Made by a program: the position numbers and the translations under genes. Positions 55,987 to 64,000 of a stretch of 64,000 nt of DNA are shown piece by piece. Below the pieces are notes generated by a model. It was not told where the DNA came from. It worked only from the letters and a program-made list of their open reading frames with translations, and did not search any database. How positions within the stretch are numbered: position 1 is the stretch's first letter; every line of letters begins with the position of its first letter. Origin of the DNA: PALSA-612 sp963704335 (lineage in GTDB: Bacteria; Actinomycetota; Thermoleophilia; Gaiellales; Gaiellaceae); assembly GCA_963704335.1 (NCBI GenBank), contig OY969889.1, positions 2,542,001-2,606,000 on the forward strand. The letters run 5' to 3'.

Positions 55987-56021
55987 GGGCTGAGCCGCGG
56001 GCATCGCCTGCGGCTCAGCCC
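55987..56021 (+). terminator. Hairpin after twin 1
   Basis: A perfect 12-base-pair stem (55987-55998 with 56010-56021, GGGCTGAGCCGC and its complement) around an 11-base loop, 13 bases after the stop of the exported gene. It has no T-run, which is usual in GC-rich actinobacteria. Confidence 0.7.
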
Positions 56022-56060
56022 GGCGATTCGTCCACCGCTTCAAGGACCGCGCCAGTCATT

Positions 56061-56086
56061 AGCGAATAGTTAGCAAATCGGAAAAA
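56061..56086. repeat. Upstream element, copy 2
   Basis: AGCGAATAGTTAGCAAATCG then GAAAAA, 23 of 26 identical to 54742-54767, 108 bases before the ATG of twin 2. It supports duplication of the whole promoter-plus-gene unit. The gap 56022-56168 holds nothing else I can see apart from GGGTAT at 56141-56146 and the ribosome site. Confidence 0.5.
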
Positions 56087-56168
56087 GCGGGCAAAACCGC
56101 CGCTCAAATCCTCTCACGCTGGTCCGGGCGGGGTCCAAGTGGGTATCGGGTCTAGCTAAGGAGGTGTC

Positions 56169-57296
56169 ATGCACCAATCAATCACGAAGTCATGGAGGCC
56201 GCGGCTCTTGATTCGCTTGGCCGTGCCTCTCGCAGCAGCAGCCGTGCTCACGGCGGCGTTGCTGCCAGGGTCGGGCTCCGCTGTGGCACATGTGCCGCCC
56301 GACAACAACACGGAGCCGAGCATCAACGGGCAGGCGATCGAAGGTCGCACGTTGACGGCCAACGCCGGTACGTGGTCCGGCACGACGCCGATGTCGTTCA
56401 CGTACCGCTGGCTGCGCTGCCCGACCGACGGCGGCGCTGCCGACGGCTCCAACTGCCTCACCATCGGCGGGGCGACGTCGAACAACTACCGGCTCCGCGA
56501 CGAGGACGTCGGGATACGCATACGTGTGCGGGTGACGGCGCAGAACGCCGACGGCTCGGATTCCGCCGCGTCGAATCCGACCGGTGTCGTCCAGGGCTCA
56601 TCGAGGCCGAACAACCTCACGAACCCGAGCATCGCCGGCGAGCCGGTGCTGGGCGAGACGCTGACGGCCGATCCGGGCTTCTGGTCCGGAAACCAGCCGA
56701 TCACGTTCGCCTACCAGTGGCGAAGCTGCAACCGGCAAGGAGGCGGCTGCCAGAACATCGCCGGCGCCAACGCTCGCACGTACTCGCTGAAGCAGAGCGA
56801 CGTCGGGACAACTCTGCGCGTCCGGGTGACCGCACGGAACTCCGTCGGGACCAGTGACGTCACGTCAGTGCCGACGGCGGTCATCGGCGCCAGCGCGCCG
56901 ACCGGATGCCCCGGCGGCAACGGAGCGATGAACATCACCCAGCTGACACCGCCGGCCCGCCTGCTGGTGGACCGCTTCCAGGTGTCACCGAATCCGATCC
57001 CGCGATCGGTGGGTGCTCTCACCGTGGGCTTCCGCGTGACGGCGTGTGGCGGCCGGCCTGTGGCAGGTGCCCTCGTCTACGTCACGGCCGTGCCCTACAA
57101 CCAGTTCGTCATCCCGCCCGAGCAGCAGACGGGCGGCGACGGCATCGCCATCCTGCGGATGGACCGTGGAAGGTCGTTCCCCGCAGCGAACAACCAGTCA
57201 CTGCTCGTGATGTTCGTACGCGCCCGCAAGGGCGGCGAGCCCGTGCTCGCAGGCATCTCGACGCGGCGACTGATCTCGTTCCCTCTCGCTAAGTAG
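56169..57296 (+). CDS. Exported protein with two Ig-like repeats, twin 2
   Basis: 375 residues, exactly the same length as twin 1. The similarity is clear along the whole chain and highest in the C-terminal domain (PTGCPGGNGAMNITQLTPPARLLVDRFQVSPNPIPRSVGALTVGFRVTACGGRPV). The signal peptide runs to about ALLPGSGSAVAHV. AAGGAGG lies before the ATG. The same Cys pairs (LRCPTDGG...NCL; RSCNRQGGGC) appear. A hairpin shared with pyrG follows the stop. Tandem duplication of a secreted or surface protein; function is unknown. Confidence 0.8.
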   Translation: MHQSITKSWRPRLLIRLAVPLAAAAVLTAALLPGSGSAVAHVPPDNNTEPSINGQAIEGRTLTANAGTWSGTTPMSFTYRWLRCPTDGGAADGSNCLTIGGATSNNYRLRDEDVGIRIRVRVTAQNADGSDSAASNPTGVVQGSSRPNNLTNPSIAGEPVLGETLTADPGFWSGNQPITFAYQWRSCNRQGGGCQNIAGANARTYSLKQSDVGTTLRVRVTARNSVGTSDVTSVPTAVIGASAPTGCPGGNGAMNITQLTPPARLLVDRFQVSPNPIPRSVGALTVGFRVTACGGRPVAGALVYVTAVPYNQFVIPPEQQTGGDGIAILRMDRGRSFPAANNQSLLVMFVRARKGGEPVLAGISTRRLISFPLAK

Positions 57297-57308
57297 GTAC
57301 CTCGCGCT

Positions 57309-57339
57309 GGCTGGGTCGCCGGAGCTCGTCTCCGGCGGC

Positions 57340-57345
<6 letters not shown>
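57309..57345. terminator. Bidirectional hairpin between twin 2 and pyrG
   Basis: Inner stem CGCCGGAG/CTCCGGCG (57317-57324, 57330-57337) with a 5-base loop, and an outer GGCTG/CAGCC pair (57309-57313, 57341-57345). It lies between two convergent genes and covers the pyrG stop, so it can serve both. Confidence 0.65.
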
Positions 57346-58982
<1,637 letters not shown>

Positions 58983-58986
<4 letters not shown>

Positions 58987-60194
58987 GCTTGCCTCCCAAC
59001 GGCGTCGACCTCGCGCAAGAACGGTGTGCGCTCGATCAGCTCGCCGAGCGAGCGTGCCTCACCGAGGAGATTGAGGGAGGCGAGGGCGCCGATCACAATC
59101 CATCTCCGGCGCTCCGTGAGCCTGCCCACGGACCTCAAGCCTACCAGCCCGCCCAGGACGTTCGAACCCGCGTCACCGAGCATCGTCATCTCACGACAAT
59201 CGCAGGGCAGGAGGACGGCGGCCGGCAGCAGTGGCGCGCGCAACGGCAGCGCGGCCATGACGTATGCCTTGAGCGCACGGCCGGGCTTCGTGTCCAGCTG
59301 ATTCCAGAGGTTCGCCGCGAGTGCCACCAGCAGCGCTCCCGAGAGCCTGCGTGTGGCGAGCAACCCGACTGCGGGAATCGCGACAAGCTTGAGGACGCCG
59401 GTCGTGCGACGCGCACCGAGGTGAGCCCGGATGCCTCGCTCCGGTCCGCTCCAGAGGTCGTCGGCAAGGCCCACGGCCGCGATCGCCGTTGCGGCCGGAC
59501 CTCCTGTGAGGCCGAGCAGCCACCCGACGAGCGGCAGCCGCAGCCCGCGGTGGTTCACACCCTGCGGGCCGAGCGCCAGCACCGCGTCGGCGAGCTGCCG
59601 GCCACGGTGCGCGAACCCGGCCGCGTCCCGCCCGGTGGCGCGGTGGCTCAAGGCGAGCTCCACCTCGTGAACGGTCAGGCCGGCCTCCAGCGCATCGACG
59701 GTCATGCCGACCTCGCAGCCGAAGCCGGCAGCGAGTGGGAAGCAGCGGTCGCGGGCGCTCTGCGTCAGCGCGCGCTGCCCGGACAGTGGCTCCCTCGGCC
59801 GAAAGCCGGTGCGCGCGCGAATGAGTGTCCGCGCCGCACTCTTCGCGATGCCGAAGCCACCGCCGCCCGAGGTCGTGAACGCCGCGACCGTGAGGTCGGC
59901 GCCGGAGGCGAGCAGCGGCGCAAGCGCACCCCTCACGTCCGCGTCACACAGGAGCACCGGCCCCGGCGGCGCCTCCCGCTCTGCAAGCGTGAGCGCTTGC
60001 CCCTTGCCGCGCCGGGGCAGGCGCAGGACGCGGGCAGCCGCCGCTTCCGCCACTGCGGCGGTGCGATCACGCGATCCGTCGTCGGCCACGATCACCACGG
60101 CGTCCGGGAGCTCGCGGTGTAGCGCGGCGATCGTCTCTGCGATCCGCGTCTCCTCGTCGCGAGCCGCGATGAGGATCGTCGGTGCGGGGCTCAC
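58983..60194 (-). CDS. GT2 glycosyltransferase fused to a partial polyprenyl-phosphate sugar-1-phosphate transferase domain
   Basis: 403 residues. The first 215 are a GT-A family 2 transferase: ILIAARDEETRIAETIAAL, VVIVADDGSRDRTAAVAEA, RLPRRGKGQALTLAE and the DxD in LLCDADVRG. From about 225 on there is membrane sequence with MraY/WecA-family motifs: GLADDLWSG, IRAHLGARRTTGVLKLV, NLWNQLDTKPGRALKAY and MLGDAGSNVLGGLVG, but the first helices of that family are missing. So one chain has two sugar-transfer modules; which of them work is not known. Coupled to pyrG and to the MctB-like gene by four-base overlaps. Cell-wall polysaccharide synthesis is inferred. Confidence 0.75.
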
Positions 60195-61093
60195 CGCTCG
60201 TCCGGCAAAGGGGAGGCGAGCAGCGGCTCGACCGAAGGCAGGATGCCGTCGGTCGCCGTCTGTTTCAGGCCGTAGCTGCCGGGTCGCCCGCCGGCCAGAA
60301 GCAACGCAAGCGCGAGCCGGCCGACGTGCGTGTCGACGAAGTCGACACTGGAGAGGCTGGCCTTGTCGAATGCGTCTACCGTCGTCGGCAGGACCTGGGA
60401 CGTCTCCACGCCCACCGCCGGAACACCGCTCGAGGCCAGTCCTTCGTAGAACCCTCGCAGCAATCTCGACGTAGGGCCCCGCTGCGGCGGCACGGACCGT
60501 GCGACGACGACCGCGTCGGCCGGTCTCTCGTCATTTCCTGCGCGCTCCTCCACGAGCTGCGGCGCCAGCAAGCGCCACACGGGACCGCGCCCGCCCCGGA
60601 CGAGCTCCTGGGCAAGGCGCCGGCCGAGCTCACGCGCGGCGTCCGGCCGTGCGTACCGCGCCAGGCCCGGCCTACCCTCGAGCACGTTGCCGAGCGCTTC
60701 CAGGTCGACCGGAACGCGGAGCGCACGCATCCGCAACGTCGTTCCCGCTCCCGCGTCGACGAGCGTGCGCTCGACGAGGTCGCGGAGCTCTGCGTCCACC
60801 GGCCCGACGAAGACGAGGGCGACCCGGCGAGACGCGAGGCGGTTTGCCATCAGCAACGGGTACGACTCCTCGACGTACGTCGTCGTTCCGCGCTGCTCCT
60901 GAGACAGGTCACCCGCGCGCAGGCGGGCGGCATCGAGGCTGCGTTGCAGGTCGTCGATCTCGCCGTTGAGGATCCTCCGCTCGCCTTCCGAGACGAAGCC
61001 GCCGCTGGAGATGCCAACGCCCACGACGATGCCGATGAGGAGCGCGAGGAACACCGCTGCGAGCGAGGCCACGTGGTAACGGAGATCGAACAT
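60191..61093 (-). CDS. Copper transporter MctB family protein
   Basis: 300 residues. It starts MFDLRYHVASLAAVFLALLIGIVVGVGI, the conserved MctB start with one membrane segment, followed by a coiled stretch (NGEIDDLQRSLDAARLRAGDLSQEQ) and a globular part (RRVALVFVGPVDAELRDLVERTLVDAGA ... LLLAGGRPGSYGLKQTATDGILPS). In Mycobacterium tuberculosis the homologue Rv1698 (MctB) sits between steA and pyrG, is an envelope protein and limits copper. Whether copper is the substrate here is not shown; the family name is from homology. The start follows the SRPBCC stop by four bases. Confidence 0.82.
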   Translation of the reverse strand: MFDLRYHVASLAAVFLALLIGIVVGVGISSGGFVSEGERRILNGEIDDLQRSLDAARLRAGDLSQEQRGTTTYVEESYPLLMANRLASRRVALVFVGPVDAELRDLVERTLVDAGAGTTLRMRALRVPVDLEALGNVLEGRPGLARYARPDAARELGRRLAQELVRGGRGPVWRLLAPQLVEERAGNDERPADAVVVARSVPPQRGPTSRLLRGFYEGLASSGVPAVGVETSQVLPTTVDAFDKASLSSVDFVDTHVGRLALALLLAGGRPGSYGLKQTATDGILPSVEPLLASPLPDER

Positions 61094-61097
61094 CGCC

Positions 61098-61544
61098 TTA
61101 GGCCCTCGCCCCTTCGCTTAGGGAGGCTGCGGTCTGCACGAGCTCGTACAGGCGGTAGGCAGCCAGTCTTGGCTGCGCGCGGGGCCGCCCGAGCGCTTCT
61201 GGGCGCCAGGAGCCCTCCACCGCCACGGTGACGAGCGTGCGGTCTGGCGCGAGCGATCCGAGCCGTACCTCGACGTCGAGCCGATCGGCCGTGAGAGTCC
61301 ACACCACTCGCTCGTGGAGCTCGATCGTCTTCAGGATCGCCAGCCCGGTTGCCCCTGCCTTCCGGAAGAGCGTGGGCGACGTCGGGCCCACGACCTCCCA
61401 CCGGGCGCCTTCTCGAAAGCCGCGGGCGTCGGGACGGACCGCCGAGATGGTGGGCCACCAGTCGGCGAAATGGAAGGGCTCGGCGAGGAAGCGCCAGACG
61501 TCTTCGCGCGAGGCGAGCACCTCGTGGGACGCTTCGGCCCTCAC
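61098..61544 (-). CDS. SRPBCC family protein
   Basis: 148 residues from the GTG at 61544. RAEASHEVLASREDVWRFLAEPFHFADWWPTISAVRPDARGFREGARWEVVG is the usual start of a START/Bet v1-like (SRPBCC) small-ligand-binding protein, and the C-terminal helix QPRLAAYRLYELVQTAASLSEG fits. It has no membrane part. It lies between steA and the mctB-like gene, where mycobacteria have none. The ligand is unknown. An upstream frame to 61775 has no homology. Confidence 0.75.
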   Translation of the reverse strand: MRAEASHEVLASREDVWRFLAEPFHFADWWPTISAVRPDARGFREGARWEVVGPTSPTLFRKAGATGLAILKTIELHERVVWTLTADRLDVEVRLGSLAPDRTLVTVAVEGSWRPEALGRPRAQPRLAAYRLYELVQTAASLSEGARA

Positions 61545-61664
61545 CGTGCGGCGAGCCCTGGCAACTGGTGCAGTTCTGGCACGGTCCCGTATCCCATGCG
61601 TGCGGACCTGCCCAGTATGCTCGCAGCGGGGAGGAGGCTGGGAGCACCTCGGCAGAGTTGCCAT

Positions 61665-61687
61665 GGCCGGAGGGGCCTTGTCCGGCC
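61665..61687 (-). terminator. Possible hairpin after steA
   Basis: GGCCGGA (61665-61671) and TCCGGCC (61681-61687) pair around a 9-base loop, 15 bases beyond the steA stop. There is no T-run. The 157-base gap between steA and the SRPBCC start holds no further gene that I can support. Confidence 0.4.
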
Positions 61688-61701
61688 GGGGCACCTGGGT
61701 C

Positions 61702-62880
61702 TCAGCCGATGCCGAAGACTTCCAGGAACCGCTCGCCGAGCACCTGGATGAAGGTCCGCAGGTCCGGCGACGCAACGATCGCTACGACAATCGCCGCCAG
61801 CCCGGCTCCCGCGAACGTCACGAGAGGCCACACGCCCACACGCCCGCTGACGAGCCGCGAGACGCCTTTCGCGTCGACGAGGATCTCCCCCACGCGCAGC
61901 CGCGCCATGAACGTCGACGACATGCCCTCGCGGTTCCGCTCGAGAAACTCGACGAGGTTGAAGTGCGTGCCGACGGCGACGATCAGCTCGGCGCCCTTCT
62001 CGTAGGCGAGCAAGAGCGCCACGTCCTCGCTGATGCCGAGCGCGGGCACCGCGTGATACTCGAGGCCGAGCCGCTCGGTCCGTTCGGCGCCGGGGGCGTC
62101 ACCCGACGACGGATACGCATGGACCACGAGCTCCGCGCCACACGCGAGCGTCTCGTCCGTGACCGAATCCATGTCGCCGACGATGACGTCTGGCGTGTAG
62201 CCCGCCTCACGCAACGCGTCCGCGCCCCCGTCGACGCCCACGAGCACGGGCTTGAAGTTGCGGATATAGCCGCGAACGATCCGCAGGTCGTGCTTGTGCC
62301 CCGGGCCGCGTGCGACCACGAGGCAGTGGCGGTCGCGGAACCGCGTCTCGAGCGCCGGGAAGTCGATGCCCTCCGCGAGCAGCCGCCCCTCCTCGCGCAG
62401 GTAGCGCATGGTGTTGTCCGCGAACTCCGAGATGGCATCCGCGAGGCGCGCCTGCTGCTCGTCCAGCGCATGCAGCAGCTCGAGCTCCTCGAGCACCCTG
62501 CCCGTCGCCAGACGGTCGCCGTTTCGGAAGACGGAGCCACCGCGCACCGTCACCCACTCGCCGTCTGTCAGGTGCTCGAAGAGCGGCGCACCAGGAGCGT
62601 CGACGAGCCGCACGCCGCCTCGCAGCAGCGTCAGCGGCCCGAGGTTCGGGAACTGCCCGGTGGACGACGGTGAGACGTTGACGACAACGCGAACTCCGGA
62701 TTCGACGAGCTCCTCGGCCGAGACCCGGTCCAGGTCGGCGTGATCGATGATCGCGACGTCGTCGGGCTTCAGACGCCTGACGAGGTGCTTCGTCCGCCGG
62801 TCGAGCCGCGCCGGGCCGGTCAGCTCGACGACCGCCGGCGCGCGCTTCTTGCTGCGACGGATGAGCGCTCGTGTGGGCAT
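61702..62880 (-). CDS. steA: Cytokinetic ring-associated protein SteA (thiamine pyrophosphokinase-like)
   Basis: 392 residues. It starts LIRRSKKRAPAVVELTGPARLDRRTKHLVRRLKPDDVAIIDHADLDRVSAEELV. The thiamine-pyrophosphokinase-like part has FKPVLVGVDGGADALREAGYTPDVIVGDMDSVTDETLACGAELVVHAYPSSGDAPG, and one C-terminal membrane segment lies in VGVWPLVTFAGAGLAAIVVAIVAS. In Corynebacterium SteA and SteB act at the division septum and influence cell-wall hydrolysis. The actinobacterial order recN - steA - mctB-like is kept. The ATG lies 11 bases after the recN stop. Confidence 0.88.
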   Translation of the reverse strand: MPTRALIRRSKKRAPAVVELTGPARLDRRTKHLVRRLKPDDVAIIDHADLDRVSAEELVESGVRVVVNVSPSSTGQFPNLGPLTLLRGGVRLVDAPGAPLFEHLTDGEWVTVRGGSVFRNGDRLATGRVLEELELLHALDEQQARLADAISEFADNTMRYLREEGRLLAEGIDFPALETRFRDRHCLVVARGPGHKHDLRIVRGYIRNFKPVLVGVDGGADALREAGYTPDVIVGDMDSVTDETLACGAELVVHAYPSSGDAPGAERTERLGLEYHAVPALGISEDVALLLAYEKGAELIVAVGTHFNLVEFLERNREGMSSTFMARLRVGEILVDAKGVSRLVSGRVGVWPLVTFAGAGLAAIVVAIVASPDLRTFIQVLGERFLEVFGIG

Positions 62881-62891
62881 GTCGTACGTGT

Positions 62892-64000
62892 CTATCCGCT
62901 CACGCCGTCTGCAACCGCGGAGAGGAACTCGCGACCGCCGAGCATACGCTCGATCTCTGCACGCCGCTCGTCTCCGGTGAGCTCGCGGATACGTGTGTGC
63001 GTGGGATCGCCGGGCACCTTCTCCACGCTGAAGTGCCGTTCCGCACGGCTGGCGATCTGCGGTAGGTGCGTGATCGTCACGACCTGCGCCCGCTCGGCGA
63101 GCCGCACGAGCGTGTCGGCGACTGCGTGCGCCGTCTGCCCGCCGATGCCCGCATCGATCTCGTCGAAGATCATCGTCGCGCCACCGCCGACCGCCGCTAT
63201 CGCAAGCGCGATCCGCGACAACTCTCCGCCGGAGGCGGTTTGCGCCACCGGCGCCAGCGGCAAGCCGGCGTTGGGCCGGATGAGGAACGTCACGTCGTCG
63301 GCGCCACTCGACGATGGCTCCCGTTCGGAGACCTCTGCGACGAACTCTCCGTCTCCCATGCCGATCCCTTCCAGCTCGCGCGCGACAGCCGTCGCAAATC
63401 TGCCTGCCGCGCCACGGCGCTCTCCACGCAGGGCCTCCACGAGCTCGTCGACGCGGCGCCGCGCCTCGGCCAGCGCGTGGGCGGCGGCGGCCACGGGATC
63501 GGTCCCGTCGGCGAGCGCCGAGAGCTCGACGCTCGCGGCCGACGCCCGCTCGACGAGCTCTTCCGTGGTTGTGGCGCGATGTCGGCGCCGGAGGTCGGCG
63601 AGGTGCTCGAGCTCGGCCTCCACCTGCTCGAGACGGCCGGGATCGGCCTCGAGCGACGTCAGGTACGCACGGACCGCGGACGAGGCATCGCCCAGCCGCA
63701 CACCGATGTCGCGCAGGTCATTCGCCACCGCGTCGAGCTCGCCGGAGATGCCCGCGACTCCTTCCAGCGCGACGACCGCCTGCGCAGAGAGCTCCACCGC
63801 ACCACCTCCGTCGTCCGGTGCCAGCGCGGCCACGGCAGCGGCGGCAGCCTCGGCCAGCTCGGTCATGTGGCGCAGCCGTTCCCGCTCGCCCCGGAGCTCC
63901 TCTTCACGCTCGACCGACACCCCTTCTGTGTCCTCGACGAGCGCGCGCAGCTCGGCAAGTCGTTCGGTCGCCGCCTGCGCTCCGCCAACGAGCTCGTCGT
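62892..64000 (-). CDS. recN: DNA repair protein RecN, C-terminal part (5' end outside window)
   Basis: About 369 visible residues, open to the window edge. Long coiled-coil stretch (RLAELRALVEDTEG ... ELRGERERLRHMTELAEAAAAAVAALA; later VEAELEHLADLRRRHRATT), then the ABC-ATPase lobe: the signature motif in QTASGGELSRIALAIAAVGG, Walker B in MIFDEIDAGIGGQTAHAVADTLVRLA and the H-loop in VVTITHLPQIASRAERHFSVEK. The Walker A part lies beyond the window. RecN is an SMC-like protein that acts in double-strand-break repair and is often in the SOS regulon. Confidence 0.93.
   Translation of the reverse strand, partial: DELVGGAQAATERLAELRALVEDTEGVSVEREEELRGERERLRHMTELAEAAAAAVAALAPDDGGGAVELSAQAVVALEGVAGISGELDAVANDLRDIGVRLGDASSAVRAYLTSLEADPGRLEQVEAELEHLADLRRRHRATTTEELVERASAASVELSALADGTDPVAAAAHALAEARRRVDELVEALRGERRGAAGRFATAVARELEGIGMGDGEFVAEVSEREPSSSGADDVTFLIRPNAGLPLAPVAQTASGGELSRIALAIAAVGGGATMIFDEIDAGIGGQTAHAVADTLVRLAERAQVVTITHLPQIASRAERHFSVEKVPGDPTHTRIRELTGDERRAEIERMLGGREFLSAVADGVSG

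Overview
The window is dense, GC-rich bacterial chromosome with few gaps between genes. Most genes on a strand are chained by 1-20 base overlaps (ATGA, GTGA, TGATG), and GTG starts are common. The gene content points to the Actinomycetota. The main clue is the recN - steA - mctB - pyrG neighbourhood at the right end, known from mycobacteria and corynebacteria; an ImuB/DnaE2 mutasome and ComB also fit. The style of the exported proteins suggests the class Thermoleophilia (Gaiella/Solirubrobacter relatives), but that is inference. I saw no tRNA, rRNA, CRISPR array, transposase, phage gene or attachment site.

Layout. 0-5 kb: a DHH-CBS-CCA-adding fusion, RidA, a HisB homologue that has lost its metal ligands, and a MurA with Asp in place of the fosfomycin-target Cys. 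5-15 kb: miscellaneous enzymes, then an SOS mutagenesis locus (dnaE2, a small imuB-linked gene, imuB) preceded by two tandem LexA-type boxes and split by an oppositely oriented two-cupin gene. 15-20 kb: MOSC protein, gamma-glutamyltransferase, ComB, rhomboid protease, ClC channel. 20-24.5 kb: two exported proteins sharing a C-terminal domain, one with a poly-proline tract in which the reading frame breaks. 24.5-30 kb: pyruvate phosphate dikinase, its regulator PpsR, a PRC-barrel gene with a sigma-B-like promoter, and an M20 amidohydrolase. 30-34.5 kb: a five-gene MoxR/DUF58/VWA (Bat-type) operon containing an unknown exported protein. 34.5-42 kb: glyS-glyQ, an MFS transporter, GNAT, RecO and a P1-family peptidase.

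42.0-52.6 kb: mutM, GNAT, pyrimidine-nucleoside phosphorylase, two methyltransferases, phosphopentomutase, alanine dehydrogenase, aldo/keto reductase, DUF3866, an M20 peptidase, a PD40 protein, YjbR and one cupin. Most of these are interrupted by single-base frameshifts, although their homologous segments and start/stop couplings survive. Local indel errors explain this better than gene decay.

52-57.3 kb: five tandem, translationally coupled small cupin genes (the last is frameshifted), divergent from two duplicated exported proteins that share an upstream element. 57.3-64 kb: pyrG, a GT2-polyprenyl-phosphate sugar transferase fusion, mctB-like, SRPBCC, steA and the 3' part of recN.

The most interesting items are the five-copy cupin array, the metal-site-less HisB homologue beside murA, the GT2/PNPT fusion beside mctB and pyrG, the poly-proline surface protein with a -1 frame break, and the exported protein inside the Bat operon.
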